64,000 nucleotides of DNA, taken from contig NZ_OY775905.1 in assembly GCF_963675065.1 (NCBI RefSeq), positions 372,001 to 436,000 on the forward strand, in the 5' to 3' direction. A model generated the notes under the pieces. It was not told the origin of the DNA and did no database searches. It saw only the letters and a program-made list of their open reading frames with translations. This DNA is from an uncultured Draconibacterium sp. Its GTDB lineage: Bacteria > Bacteroidota > Bacteroidia > Bacteroidales > Prolixibacteraceae. Positions 17,419 to 27,240 of this stretch are shown here, piece by piece (the stretch's first letter is position 1; each line of letters starts with the position of its first letter). A program made the position numbers and the translations under genes.

Positions 17419-20007
17419 TTAATTGTTGAAAATCAAGGAATCATTCTCATAATCGATTATAATCGGTTTCGACTTATCGACTTTACCCGAAAGTATCCGT
17501 TTCGATAATTCATTCAGTACATACTTTTGAAGTACTCGTTTTACCGGACGAGCTCCAAAATGCGGATCGTAACCAACTCCCGACAACCACTCGTTTGCTT
17601 TTTCGCTTAATTCAATTTTCAGATCGCTTGAAGACAATCGTTTTACGATTTGTTCAAACTGCACGCGCACGATCTTTTTTATGTCTTCTTTCGATAGCGG
17701 TGTAAATACAATAGTTTCATCAATACGGTTTAAAAACTCGGGACGGATGGTTTTTCGCAACATTTCCAGCAACTGGTTACGCGTTTTCTCCAACACCTGA
17801 AATTCATTCGAGTCATTCATGGTTTCGTAATTCTCCTGAATAATATGCGATCCCAGGTTCGATGTCATGATAATAATGGTATTCTTAAAGTTTACGGTGC
17901 GGCCTTTATTATCGGTTAAACGCCCATCATCTAACACCTGCAGCAACACATTATATACGTCAGGGTGTGCTTTCTCAATCTCATCAAAAAGCACTACCGA
18001 ATAGGGTTTGTGTCGCACGGCCTCTGTTAGCTGGCCACCTTCGTCGTAACCGACATATCCCGGAGGTGAACCGATCAAACGGGTTACCGAGAATTTCTCC
18101 TGGTATTCCGACATGTCGATACGCGTAATCATGTTTTCGTCGTTAAACAGGTATTCTGCCAGAGCTTTTGCCAGCTCGGTTTTTCCAACACCGGTTGTTC
18201 CCAAAAAGATGAACGATCCGATTGGACGTTTTTCGTCCTGCAAACCGGCACGACTGCGGCGCACTGCATCTGAGATGGCGACAATCGCTTCATCCTGACC
18301 GATTACACGGTTATGCAACTCGTCTTCCATGTGCAGAAGCTTTTCCCGCTCGCTTTGCAACATTTTCGAAACCGGAATACCGGTCCAGCGTGCCACAACT
18401 TCGGCAATATCTTCCGTGTCAACCTCTTCTTTAATCAGGTTTTCACCTTTTTTCATTTCCTCTAACTCGGCCTGCAGCTTTTCAATCCCGGCCTCCACCT
18501 CTTTTACTTTACCGTAGCGCAACTCGGCCACCCGACCATAATCCCCCTCTCGCTCGGCTTGTTCAGCTTCAAACTTGTACGTTTCAATCTCTTCTTTCTT
18601 TTTCTGAATGGCTTCAATCACCGATTTTTCGGATTGCCATTTTGCACGAAGCTGTGATTGTTCCTCTTTCAGGTTCGAAATCTCTTCATTGAGCGAATTC
18701 AGTTTTCTTGTATCGTTCTCGCGTTTTATCGCCTCTCGTTCAATCTCCAGCTGTTTTACCCGGCGCTGAATTTCATCAAGTTCCTCAGGAACCGAATCAA
18801 TTTCCAGACGCAGTTTTGCAGCCGCCTCATCCATTAAATCGATGGCTTTATCGGGTAAAAACCGATCAGAAATATAGCGCTGCGACAACTCAACCGAAGC
18901 AATAATCGCATCATCTTTTATCTGAACTTTATGGTGATTCTCGTATTTCTCCTTAATACCGCGCAAAATAGAAATGGCACTCAAAGTATCCGGCTCATCA
19001 ACATGTACAATTTGGAAACGGCGCTCCAGCGCTTTGTCTTTTTCGAAATATTTTTGATACTCGGCCAGCGTTGTTGCACCAACAGCACGCAATTCGCCAC
19101 GTGCCAGTGCAGGTTTCAAAATGTTGGCGGCATCCATCGCTCCTTCGCCTTTTCCTGCACCAACAAGCGTGTGAATTTCGTCGATAAACAAAATCACCTC
19201 ATCGTTCGACTGCACAACTTCATTTACCACAGCTTTTAAACGCTCCTCAAACTCGCCTTTGTATTTTGCCCCGGCAACCAAAGCTCCCATATCCAATGAA
19301 AAAACCTGTTTCGATTTCAGGTTTTCCGGAACATCACCGCGCACAATACGGTGCGCTAGTCCTTCGGCAATTGCAGTTTTTCCGGTTCCCGGTTCACCCA
19401 GCAATATCGGGTTGTTTTTTGTACGGCGCGAAAGAATTTGCAAAATCCGGCGGATTTCATCATCACGGCCAATAACCGGATCAAGCTTACCCGAGCGGGC
19501 CCGTTCATTCAGGTTTATAGCAAAACGATTTAAGGAGTTGAATTTATCTTCTGCCGTTTGGCTGTCAACTTTCGATCCTTTTCGTAATTCTTCAACGGCC
19601 AGTTTCAGCTCTTTTTTTGCAATACCATTGTCCTTCATCAAACGGCTGGTATTATCTTTTACTTCGAGCAAAGCTAATAAAATGTGCTCGACCGAAACAT
19701 ACTGATCGTCCATTTCCTGTGCCAATCCAAGTGCTTTTTGCAAAGCTTGATTCGCACCGGAAGAAAGATACTGCTCAGCTCCGGAAACTTTTGGATACGA
19801 CTGAATAATCTGATCAAGTGCCTGTGTGAAAATAGGGACGTTAACATCTAGCTTTTTAAGCAAAAACCCGGTAACATTCTCGGCTGAATGAAGTACTCCG
19901 CGAAGAATATGACCGGTTTCAATTGCCTGTTGGTTGTTTCCCTGAGCAATTTGAAAAGCCTGTTGAATGGCTTCCTGCGATTTTATGGTAAAATTATTAA
20001 AATTCAT
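17419..20007 (-). CDS. clpB: ATP-dependent disaggregase ClpB
   Basis: The start is set at 20007 (MNFNNFTIKSQEA), the family N-terminus; the in-frame ATG 30 bp upstream adds an unconserved tail. The product is ~862 residues. Order of domains: Clp N domain (1-145), first AAA+ module with Walker A GEPGTGKT and Walker B VILFIDEIHTL, a long coiled-coil middle domain (~410-530), second AAA+ module with GTTGVGKT and VVLFDEIEKAHPDV, and the ClpB C-terminal domain. It works with DnaK to dissolve protein aggregates in the cytoplasm. It is a single gene, and heat-shock control is likely but not visible as an operator. Confidence 0.97.
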   Translation of the reverse strand: MNFNNFTIKSQEAIQQAFQIAQGNNQQAIETGHILRGVLHSAENVTGFLLKKLDVNVPIFTQALDQIIQSYPKVSGAEQYLSSGANQALQKALGLAQEMDDQYVSVEHILLALLEVKDNTSRLMKDNGIAKKELKLAVEELRKGSKVDSQTAEDKFNSLNRFAINLNERARSGKLDPVIGRDDEIRRILQILSRRTKNNPILLGEPGTGKTAIAEGLAHRIVRGDVPENLKSKQVFSLDMGALVAGAKYKGEFEERLKAVVNEVVQSNDEVILFIDEIHTLVGAGKGEGAMDAANILKPALARGELRAVGATTLAEYQKYFEKDKALERRFQIVHVDEPDTLSAISILRGIKEKYENHHKVQIKDDAIIASVELSQRYISDRFLPDKAIDLMDEAAAKLRLEIDSVPEELDEIQRRVKQLEIEREAIKRENDTRKLNSLNEEISNLKEEQSQLRAKWQSEKSVIEAIQKKKEEIETYKFEAEQAEREGDYGRVAELRYGKVKEVEAGIEKLQAELEEMKKGENLIKEEVDTEDIAEVVARWTGIPVSKMLQSEREKLLHMEDELHNRVIGQDEAIVAISDAVRRSRAGLQDEKRPIGSFIFLGTTGVGKTELAKALAEYLFNDENMITRIDMSEYQEKFSVTRLIGSPPGYVGYDEGGQLTEAVRHKPYSVVLFDEIEKAHPDVYNVLLQVLDDGRLTDNKGRTVNFKNTIIIMTSNLGSHIIQENYETMNDSNEFQVLEKTRNQLLEMLRKTIRPEFLNRIDETIVFTPLSKEDIKKIVRVQFEQIVKRLSSSDLKIELSEKANEWLSGVGYDPHFGARPVKRVLQKYVLNELSKRILSGKVDKSKPIIIDYENDSLIFNN

Positions 20008-20153
20008 GGCCTTAACTATTAAAATTCGAGAATACACTAAACAACATTCAAGCCATAACCAACTGACGGACAGAATGTCACAACAACACGAAAATATACA
20101 AAAACAATTTCAGGAAAGTGAAAATTTGTATGAAAAAGTGGCAGTTTTGGGCA

Positions 20154-20256
20154 TAAAAAAACAGAGACAATCAATATTATCTCTGTTTCCTAACCTAACC
20201 AAATTTATTTCTATGAAAAAAACACTTAAACTATTCAAATCTATGCTACAAAAATA
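20154..20256 (-). ncRNA. Putative small RNA, copy 1 of 3
   Basis: On the minus strand a TATTTTTG -7 box (20249-20256) is followed by ~90 nt ending in the hairpin ACAGAGA/TCTCTGT (20161-20167, 20180-20186) and seven T (20154-20160). A matching unit starts 224 bp further on, and another 224 bp after that. On the plus strand the same block holds an 18-codon frame (20213-20269, MKKTLKLFKSMLQKYGTF) that is largely kept in all three copies; that is the alternative reading. I favour the RNA because of the promoter and terminator. Confidence 0.5.
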
Positions 20257-20376
20257 CGGCACATTTTAGTTAACGCGTATCAACGGAAGTTAAAGAATGT
20301 TATAAGCGCTTGATTTTACATTTTTCAGTAAAAGAAATTGCAATAACGAGAATGTACTTTATTTAAATCAGGACAT

Positions 20377-20480
20377 AAAAAAACAGAGACGTTTTAAACT
20401 CATCTCTGTTTTCTAACCTAACCAAATCTATTCTCTATGAAAAAACACTTAAACTATTCAAATTCTATGCTACAAAAATA
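20377..20480 (-). ncRNA. Putative small RNA, copy 2 of 3
   Basis: Second unit: -7 box TATTTTTG at 20473-20480, hairpin ACAGAGA at 20383-20389 pairing with TCTCTGT near 20402-20409, and a T-tract on the minus strand (20377-20383). The conserved block runs from about 20371 to 20530, but the spacer to copy 3 has a different sequence from the spacer after copy 1. The plus-strand short frame here is 20437-20493. Confidence 0.5.
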
Positions 20481-20600
20481 CGTCACATTTTAGTTAACTC
20501 GTACAAACGGAAGTTAAAGAATGTTATAAGTAAAAAATAGCACGAGCAAAGAGTAGAGTTTTATCCGGTACAGTTGATTACTCATCGCAAAAATGGGCAT

Positions 20601-20704
20601 AAAAAAACAGAGACGTTTTAAACTCATCTCTGTTTCCTAACCTAACCAAATCTATTCTCTATGAAAAAACACTTAAACTATTCAAATTCTATGCTACAAA
20701 AATA
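20601..20704 (-). ncRNA. Putative small RNA, copy 3 of 3
   Basis: Third unit: -7 box TATTTTTG at 20697-20704, the same hairpin, and T-tract at 20601-20607. The short plus-strand frame is at 20661-20717. The rest of the 20.0-21.07 kb gap holds no gene; it must also carry the clpB and ppdK promoters. Confidence 0.5.
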
Positions 20705-21067
20705 CGGCGCATTTTAGTTAACGCGTATCAACGGAAGTTAAAGAATGTTAACACTTCGTTTTCAAGAAATAAACTTGCTGTTTTACGGTGTAAACAAAAC
20801 GGGTTTTCATACGTTCGGAAAACAAACGTAGAAACAGAACAGAAAAAAACATTCGCGCTAAAAACAGTATTTATTCAAACAATATGCTATTAAAGCAAAT
20901 CAGACATATACAAATAGCACAATGTCTAAATACATTACGATACATGCCTCTAAAACAGGCTTTAAAGCAGTTTAAAAACTTTCTAAAGTGGAAAAATAAA
21001 GTTACTTTAGCATTCCATTTCAATAATGAATCTAATTCTATTTTATTATAACTAAAATTTCAATTTT

Positions 21068-23770
21068 ATGACAAAGCATGTATATACTTTCGGAGCCGGA
21101 CAGGCAGAAGGTAAAGCAGACATGAAAAACCTTCTAGGAGGTAAAGGTGCCAACCTTGCAGAGATGAACCTTATTGGAGTACCTGTACCTCCCGGATTTA
21201 CAATTACAACAGAAGTTTGTACCATGTACAATGAAAAAGGTCAGCAAGCAACGTTCGACCTGATAAAGCCAGAAGTTGAGGCCGCAGTGGCGCTGGTTGA
21301 GAAATTAACCGGAACAGAATTTGGCAGCAAAGAAAACCCATGTTTAATGTCGGTAAGATCGGGGGCACGTGCATCGATGCCCGGAATGATGGACACCGTT
21401 TTGAATCTGGGAATGAACGACGCTGCTGTTGCAGGAATTGCAAAAAAATCGGGCAACGAACGTTTTGCGTGGGACTCATACCGTCGTTTTGTACAGATGT
21501 ATGGCGATGTAGTTATGGATATGAAACCTGCGAGCAAGGAAGAGCATGACCCGTTTGAAGAAATCATCGATCAACTAAAAGAAGAAAAGGGTATTGCATT
21601 AGATACTCAATTCACTACTGAAGACTTGCAGGAGCTGGTTAACCGCTTTAAAGCTGCTGTTAAAAAAGTTACCGGTAAAGATTTCCCAACTGATCCGTGG
21701 GAACAACTTTGGGGAGCTGTTGCTGCAGTATTTGGTAGCTGGAATAATCCAAGAGCTATTTATTACCGCCGAATGGAGCAAATTCCTGACGAGTGGGGAA
21801 CTGCCGTAAACGTTCAGGCAATGGTATTTGGTAACATGGGCGAAAGTTCAGCAACTGGAGTTGCATTTACCCGTGATGCCGCAACAGGAGAAGATGTATT
21901 TAATGGCGAGTACCTTATTAATGCCCAGGGCGAGGATGTAGTTGCCGGTATTCGCACACCACAGGAAATAACCAAAGCAGGTTCGTTAAAATGGGCCGCT
22001 CTTCAGGGTATTTCAGAAGAGGAACGTGCTTCGAAATATCCTTCGCTGGAAGAAACAATGCCCGACTTATATGTTCAGCTTAATGAAACCCAGCAAAAAC
22101 TTGAGGACCACTACAGCGATATGCAGGATCTTGAATTTACCATTCAGGAAGGAAAACTGTGGTTACTGCAAACCCGTAACGGAAAACGTACCGGTGCGGC
22201 AATGGTAAATATTGCTGTTGACATGCTGGAAGAAGGTCGTATCGACGAAAAAACTGCGCTTCAGAGAGTTGACGCTGCGAAACTGGATGAATTGCTTCAC
22301 CCTGTTTTTGATACAGACGCAATGAAAGCTGCCAACGTATTGGCAAAAGGTTTGCCAGCATCGCCAGGTGCTGCAACCGGACAAGTTGTATTCTTTGCTG
22401 ATGAAGCCACAAAATATCCTGAAGCCGTTTTGGTTCGTGTTGAAACATCGCCTGAAGATTTGGAAGGGATGAACATTGCCAAAGGTATTTTAACTGCCCG
22501 CGGAGGTATGACATCGCACGCAGCGGTTGTTGCCCGGGGAATGGGAAAATGTTGTGTTTCAGGTGCAGGTGCTGTAAAAATTAATTACAAAACCCGCATT
22601 ATGACCATCGACGGAAAAGAGTTCAGGGAAGGAGACTGGATTTCGTTGAACGGATCAACAGGTGAAGTTTACGATGGAAAAGTGGCTACAATGGATCCTG
22701 AATTGAGCGGTAACTTCGCAAAAATTATGGATCTGGCCGACAAATTCACTCGTATGACCGTTCGTACCAATGCCGATTCACCGGCCGATGCACAAGTTGC
22801 ACGCGACTTTGGTGCCCAGGGAATTGGTCTTTGCCGTACAGAACACATGTTCTTTGAAGGCGAAAGAATTAAAGCCATGCGCGAAATGATTTTGGCTAAA
22901 ACTGAGGTTGAACGCCGTAAAGCATTAGATAAATTACTACCCTACCAGCGCGAAGATTTCGAGGGAATTTTGGAAGCAATGGCCGGATACGGAGTAACTA
23001 TTCGCTTGCTTGATCCGCCATTACACGAATTCGTTCCTCATGAAGAAGCCAACCAAAAAGAGATGGCCGACGAAATGGGCATTTCTGTAGAAGAAGTAAA
23101 AGCGCTGGTTGAAGATCTTCACGAATTCAACCCAATGTTGGGTCACCGTGGATGTCGTTTGGGAAATACTTATCCTGAAATAACAGAAATGCAGGCACGT
23201 GCGATTATTGAAGCTGCAGTTAATCTGACACAAAAAGGTGTTGATGCTCGTCCAGAAATTATGGTTCCGCTAATTGGTACCGTAAAAGAATTAAAACTTC
23301 AGGCCGATATAATTCATGCCACTGCAGCAAAAGTGTTTGAAGAAAAAGGAGCCAAGTGCGATTATATGGTTGGAACAATGATCGAAATTCCGCGCGCTGC
23401 TATTACTGCCGACAAAGTTGCAGAAGTTGCTGAATTCTTCTCGTTCGGGACTAATGACCTTACGCAGATGACTTTTGGTTATTCACGCGACGATGCCGGT
23501 AAATTCCTACCTATTTACATTGAAAAAGGTATCTTGAAAAACGATCCATTCCAGGTACTTGACCAGGAAGGTGTTGGACAAGTTGTTAAAATGGGTGTTG
23601 ACAGAGGCCGCAGTACAAAACCGAAATTGAAAATAGGTATTTGTGGTGAGCATGGCGGCGAACCTTCATCTGTAATGTTCTGCGACAGCGTTGGAATGGA
23701 CTACGTAAGTTGTTCTCCATACCGTGTTCCAATTGCACGTGTAGCTGCTGCACAAGCAAATTTAAAGTAA
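21068..23770 (+). CDS. ppdK: Pyruvate, phosphate dikinase
   Basis: 900 residues, full length. The N-terminal ATP-grasp domain begins KNLLGGKGANLAEM and carries SVRSGARASMPGMMDT. The swivelling domain has GGMTSHAAVVARGMGK with the phospho-histidine (near residue 483). The C-terminal PEP barrel contains GLCRTEHMF, FFSFGTNDLTQMTFGYSRDD and the terminal KIGICGEHGGEPSSVMF with the catalytic Cys region later at MFCDS. It interconverts ATP + phosphate + pyruvate with AMP + PPi + PEP, linking glycolysis and gluconeogenesis in the cytoplasm. It is a single gene with its own terminator. The three small-RNA units lie directly upstream on the other strand. Confidence 0.97.
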   Translation: MTKHVYTFGAGQAEGKADMKNLLGGKGANLAEMNLIGVPVPPGFTITTEVCTMYNEKGQQATFDLIKPEVEAAVALVEKLTGTEFGSKENPCLMSVRSGARASMPGMMDTVLNLGMNDAAVAGIAKKSGNERFAWDSYRRFVQMYGDVVMDMKPASKEEHDPFEEIIDQLKEEKGIALDTQFTTEDLQELVNRFKAAVKKVTGKDFPTDPWEQLWGAVAAVFGSWNNPRAIYYRRMEQIPDEWGTAVNVQAMVFGNMGESSATGVAFTRDAATGEDVFNGEYLINAQGEDVVAGIRTPQEITKAGSLKWAALQGISEEERASKYPSLEETMPDLYVQLNETQQKLEDHYSDMQDLEFTIQEGKLWLLQTRNGKRTGAAMVNIAVDMLEEGRIDEKTALQRVDAAKLDELLHPVFDTDAMKAANVLAKGLPASPGAATGQVVFFADEATKYPEAVLVRVETSPEDLEGMNIAKGILTARGGMTSHAAVVARGMGKCCVSGAGAVKINYKTRIMTIDGKEFREGDWISLNGSTGEVYDGKVATMDPELSGNFAKIMDLADKFTRMTVRTNADSPADAQVARDFGAQGIGLCRTEHMFFEGERIKAMREMILAKTEVERRKALDKLLPYQREDFEGILEAMAGYGVTIRLLDPPLHEFVPHEEANQKEMADEMGISVEEVKALVEDLHEFNPMLGHRGCRLGNTYPEITEMQARAIIEAAVNLTQKGVDARPEIMVPLIGTVKELKLQADIIHATAAKVFEEKGAKCDYMVGTMIEIPRAAITADKVAEVAEFFSFGTNDLTQMTFGYSRDDAGKFLPIYIEKGILKNDPFQVLDQEGVGQVVKMGVDRGRSTKPKLKIGICGEHGGEPSSVMFCDSVGMDYVSCSPYRVPIARVAAAQANLK

Positions 23771-23790
23771 GAACTAATTTCTAAGATTAT

Positions 23791-23824
23791 AAAAGAGCTG
23801 CTCTTTGGAGTGGCTCTTTTTTTT
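23791..23824 (+). terminator. Terminator after ppdK
   Basis: AAAAGAGC (23791-23798) pairs with GCTCTTTT (23813-23820) and is followed by more T. It begins about 20 bp after the ppdK stop. Confidence 0.8.
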
Positions 23825-24120
23825 ATGCATAAATTCCAAAACCAAGTAAAATTACCTGGCTAAAATCGAGTAATTCTACGCTATTATTTTTGGTTTTTCT
23901 TTCCGAACTTTGTCTAAACAATAAAAGGATCCGTCAATGGAAATAAAGCGTAAAATAAATTCACATTCGTTAGACACATTCACATCACAAACGCTGAACT
24001 GTATTTCCTCCCCTCTATTTAGTTATTTTTTATCCTATAACTTTCAACACATTTCACTTCAACATGCACTGTCCCATTTCCCTGAGTCACTGTGATAAAA
24101 AATAAAATGATGGAATCCAG

Positions 24121-24148
24121 AAAGGAGCACAAATTTTGTGCTCCTTTT
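24121..24148 (-). terminator. Terminator overlapping the end of the response-regulator gene
   Basis: AAAGGAGCACAAA (24121-24133) and TTTGTGCTCCTTT (24135-24147) form a nearly loopless 13-bp stem followed by T on either strand. It touches the stop codon of the minus-strand response regulator. The 23.83-24.12 kb stretch before it has no gene. Confidence 0.6.
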
Positions 24149-24806
24149 ATATTTTATAGAGATTGTTTTTTACGGCAAATATTACAAGACCTGCAATATT
24201 TTTTGTATTTGTTTTTTCGAGCAGGTTATACTTGTGACCTTCGATGGTACGTGAGCTTAGCCCCAATTTTTCACCAATTTCGGTGGCTGTTAGTTCTTCG
24301 CAAATTAACTTCAGCACCTGACTCTCGCGCTTTGTAAGTTTTAGCTGCAATCCTGAATCTTTCGTTGCATTTTTCTTTAATCCCTGCAAAACGGCCCCCG
24401 ACAAACTACCCGAAAAGAAGAAATCGTTTTTCATTACTTTTTTTATGGCAAGTTCTAACTCATCAGGATCGGCATTTTTTAATAAATAACCGTTTACTCC
24501 TTCGCCTACCAGGTGAGCAACCAGTTGCGGCCCTTCCTCCATACTGAGTATTAAAATCCGAATATCAGGGTAGTCGTTTCGTAAATGCCCGGTTACCTCA
24601 ACACCATCCATTTCGGGCATATTAATATCAAGCAATACCAGGTCTGGCTTTTTATCCAGTTTGTCAAGCAGCTCTAATAATTCTAATCCGTTACCGGCTT
24701 CATATATATTTTCAACAATATCAAAATCATCTAACAAACCAACCATACCTTTTCGGAAAAGCTTATGGTCGTCGGTAACTACTATATCTATTTTTTGCTC
24801 ACTCAT
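24147..24806 (-). CDS. NarL/FixJ-type response regulator
   Basis: 219 residues. The receiver domain (1-125) has the acidic pair VVTDDHKLFRKG, the phosphorylated Asp in DLVLLDINMPEMDG (near residue 59), and the conserved Lys in YLLKNADP. The C-terminal LuxR-type helix-turn-helix (~155-215) reads LTKRESQVLKLICEELTATE and LSSRTIEGHKYNLLEKT. It overlaps the upstream histidine kinase gene by 8 nt, so the pair is translationally coupled and forms a two-component system. The input signal and targets are unknown. Confidence 0.93.
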   Translation of the reverse strand: MSEQKIDIVVTDDHKLFRKGMVGLLDDFDIVENIYEAGNGLELLELLDKLDKKPDLVLLDINMPEMDGVEVTGHLRNDYPDIRILILSMEEGPQLVAHLVGEGVNGYLLKNADPDELELAIKKVMKNDFFFSGSLSGAVLQGLKKNATKDSGLQLKLTKRESQVLKLICEELTATEIGEKLGLSSRTIEGHKYNLLEKTNTKNIAGLVIFAVKNNLYKI

Positions 24807-25590
24807 TAGCTTGCAATGCTATAATTGCACGGGTTCCTTTTCCCGGCAATGATTTCATCTTAAATTTGGCATTTGCCATTTCCGACCGGCTTTCAAGGTT
24901 TCGTAAACCAAGCCCCGTTTGCATTTTTTCTTCCAGTAAAAATCCTTTTCCATCGTCGCCAACAACAACTGAAACAAGCTGTTTTGAAAATCGAATATCT
25001 ATTGAAATGTGCGATGCCTCGGCGTGTTTAATGGCATTATTAACCAGTTCCTGAACGATACGAAAAATGGCCAGTTCCTGTCTACTTTCAAAACGAAATT
25101 GCTCTCCCCTTTTCCAACACTCAATAGCCAACTGGTCCGATTTATTCACCCAGCTTGCCAACTCTTCAAGTGCAAAATACAATCCCAGCTTTTCCAGTGA
25201 CGGAGGTAACAACGATCGTGAAATGCGGCGTACCTGTAGAATTACATCGTCGAGATAGGTTTTGGTTTCGGTGGCCAGCTCTTTTGCCTTACCAGCTTCT
25301 GCCTTTTTTTCAATCCTTCCCACAGTAAGTTTTACCACCGAAAGCATAGCACCAACCTCATCATGCAAATCTCGCGCTATACGTTTGCGTTCATTCTCCT
25401 GCGACTGGATGGTGTTTTCAATTATTTCTTCCTGCTGGTTTTGAACAACACGGTTTAGTTCCAGTTGCTTCTGCAATAATCGTTTCTGATAGGCAATAAA
25501 AAAGAAGAAGATTCCACCAGCCAACAACAGCATGCCGATGGTACCAATTAAATAGACCAATAATATTTCCGAAGTCCCAGCTCCCTCCAC
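24799..25590 (-). CDS. Sensor histidine kinase, HisKA_3 (NarX/DegS-like) type
   Basis: 263 residues from a GTG start at 25590. One N-terminal membrane helix (~8-32) is followed directly by a short coiled coil, with no periplasmic sensor domain. The phospho-acceptor His is in ERKRIARDLHDEVGAMLS (near residue 75), typical of HisKA_3 kinases, and the ATPase domain has NNAIKHAEAS, VGDDGKGF and GLGLRNLESR. It probably phosphorylates the adjacent NarL-type regulator. Because it has almost no outside part, it may sense a membrane or cytoplasmic cue or use an accessory protein. The nearby genes of unknown function (25725-27039) are candidates only by position. Confidence 0.92.
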   Translation of the reverse strand: MEGAGTSEILLVYLIGTIGMLLLAGGIFFFFIAYQKRLLQKQLELNRVVQNQQEEIIENTIQSQENERKRIARDLHDEVGAMLSVVKLTVGRIEKKAEAGKAKELATETKTYLDDVILQVRRISRSLLPPSLEKLGLYFALEELASWVNKSDQLAIECWKRGEQFRFESRQELAIFRIVQELVNNAIKHAEASHISIDIRFSKQLVSVVVGDDGKGFLLEEKMQTGLGLRNLESRSEMANAKFKMKSLPGKGTRAIIALQANE

Positions 25591-25724
25591 AATTCACATT
25601 TTATAGCATGCTAAATTAGTTAACAAAATTGAACTTTCTGTAAAATCAATATAATAATCAGATTATATGTTAGCCGGGAATTTGATTTATACCGGAAATT
25701 AGTCCAATCCAACCAGGTCGCAAA

Positions 25725-26405
25725 TTATTCTGATTTGGAAAAACCTATAGCAACTAAGATATAAAACAAAGTATTTAACCCTACAAAATAGTAGTTTGTA
25801 ATTTTTGCAAATTCTCTTGAATAATCGACAATAAGGTTAAACAACAGCGAATAAAACAGGTTGCCGGAATAATAGATGAGAACTGCAAGGTTTAAATAAA
25901 CCAAGGGCTCCTTCCATAAATTGGGGATGTTGGCATCTATCATTACTTTATAAAAGAACAGAATTGAAAATCCAACCAAAAGTATTTTGCTTAAAGCCTG
26001 AGGAAAAGCCGCATACGTAAAAATTGATTGCAAGAACAGCGTATTGATTATACAATAGGCTACAAACAAAACGACCAAAGTGATTATCACGCGTTTTTGA
26101 AGGATATCCTTTAAAATATGAGAATAAAAGAAACCAAGAATTAGAAACTCAGCCAATAAGTACAAATGGGTTATCGGGAGCGTATTGGTTTCGCCATCAT
26201 AAATAATTAACCCATAACGAATTACCACCCGCGAAACAATCTCATTAACAGTTCCATAAACAACAAAATAGAGGAACAATCGCAAACTTTTATCAAGGTG
26301 CTTATACCGATAAATACCAATAAAGAAGGGTATCAGAATTGATACCCAGTTATACATTATAAAGTTCAAAACTAAACGCTTATGAATTATAAATACTTCG
26401 TTCAT
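25725..26405 (-). CDS. Polytopic membrane protein of unknown function
   Basis: About 226 residues with six to seven predicted membrane helices. Hydrophobic stretches include WVSILIPFFIGIY, LFLYFVVYGTVNEIV, LYLLAEFLILGFFY, VIITLVVLFVAYCII and LLVGFSILFFYKV. The ATG at 26405 is preferred; it overlaps the upstream gene by 26 nt, while a later ATG near 26357 would leave no overlap. I do not recognise the family. It lies just upstream of the histidine kinase on the same strand but with a 134-bp gap, so co-transcription is uncertain. Confidence 0.6.
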   Translation of the reverse strand: MNEVFIIHKRLVLNFIMYNWVSILIPFFIGIYRYKHLDKSLRLFLYFVVYGTVNEIVSRVVIRYGLIIYDGETNTLPITHLYLLAEFLILGFFYSHILKDILQKRVIITLVVLFVAYCIINTLFLQSIFTYAAFPQALSKILLVGFSILFFYKVMIDANIPNLWKEPLVYLNLAVLIYYSGNLFYSLLFNLIVDYSREFAKITNYYFVGLNTLFYILVAIGFSKSE

Positions 26406-27039
26406 CGCAAAATGGAGGACAAACCCCCGTGCTATTGAATTCTTCCAGATCATCCGGATCATCAACATCTCCTGCCGATTTTAACAATTGATCGGTAACT
26501 GCGCTCACTATCGCATCCATTGTCTTTTTAATTCCGAATTCAATTTTTATACTACTGCGATTTTGAGTATTGAACAACTCATGCAATTCGAATTTAGTAA
26601 GCAAATATGCATTGGGATAAATGTATTGGCGGAAAGGTGCTCCTTCATGCTTTACGTCAATTTCGCCGGCCCGCCATTTACGGTATAAATGTATACTTGA
26701 TATTACTGCTTCGGTATTGTTTGAATAGTCTTCATTTACTTCGCTAAGTTTGTATACCGGTGTTTCATAGTCGGCATAAACATCGCCACTACCCAAAAGG
26801 AAAGAGGATACAGCATAGCCGCAAAGTACATATTTATTACCATCTTTTTCAGGCTCCAATCCCAGGTAAACGCGTACCCGATTTTCATTCTCACCTATCA
26901 ACGATTTATAGGTATCTTTTTGCAGAATAATTGGTGACAATTTTAGATTGAAGGTTTTTTCGGCTTCTTCGTCGAAGTTATTTCTCCAGTTTTTTGCTTT
27001 TTCCGCTGGAAGTTGATCTCGTTTCAATTTTTTTTCCAT
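26380..27039 (-). CDS. Conserved hypothetical protein
   Basis: About 219 residues starting at the ATG at 27039 (MEKKLKRDQLPAEKAKNW); a longer frame to 27099 looks less natural. Soluble, no signal peptide. Visible features are a central stretch NKYVLCGYAVSSFLLGSGD and a short Asp-rich run near the end (VDDPDDLEEF) followed by a CPPFCDE pair of cysteines. I do not recognise it and no catalytic motif stands out. It is coupled to the downstream membrane protein by a short overlap, so the two may act together. Confidence 0.55.
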   Translation of the reverse strand: MEKKLKRDQLPAEKAKNWRNNFDEEAEKTFNLKLSPIILQKDTYKSLIGENENRVRVYLGLEPEKDGNKYVLCGYAVSSFLLGSGDVYADYETPVYKLSEVNEDYSNNTEAVISSIHLYRKWRAGEIDVKHEGAPFRQYIYPNAYLLTKFELHELFNTQNRSSIKIEFGIKKTMDAIVSAVTDQLLKSAGDVDDPDDLEEFNSTGVCPPFCDERSIYNS

Positions 27040-27143
27040 GTTTATTGTATTTGGAGTATTAAAAATAGACAAAATGTTTGACATAAAAACAGGTTTCATA
27101 ACATATAAAACACAGGCAGCTCAATAACTAATTATAAGTACCG

Positions 27144-27176
27144 AAAACTGCCCGCCAAAATTAAGCTGACGGGCAG
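27144..27176 (-). terminator. Possible terminator after the basic secreted protein
   Basis: CTGCCCG (27148-27154) and CGGGCAG (27170-27176) make a 7-bp stem with a 15-nt loop; the minus strand then has TTTT. It is ~65 bp past the stop at 27241. Confidence 0.45.
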
Positions 27177-27240
27177 TGCTGTTAGAAACAGTATAAAATC
27201 TAAGGTCTAGCCTGCTTCTTAATGCTAACTCTAATCTTTG

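Noticed and set aside
20213..20717. Three 18-codon frames as CRISPR-like repeats or leader peptides
   Set aside because: Only three units with 224-bp period and no short spacers, so not CRISPR; the leader-peptide reading is kept only as an alternative to small RNAs.
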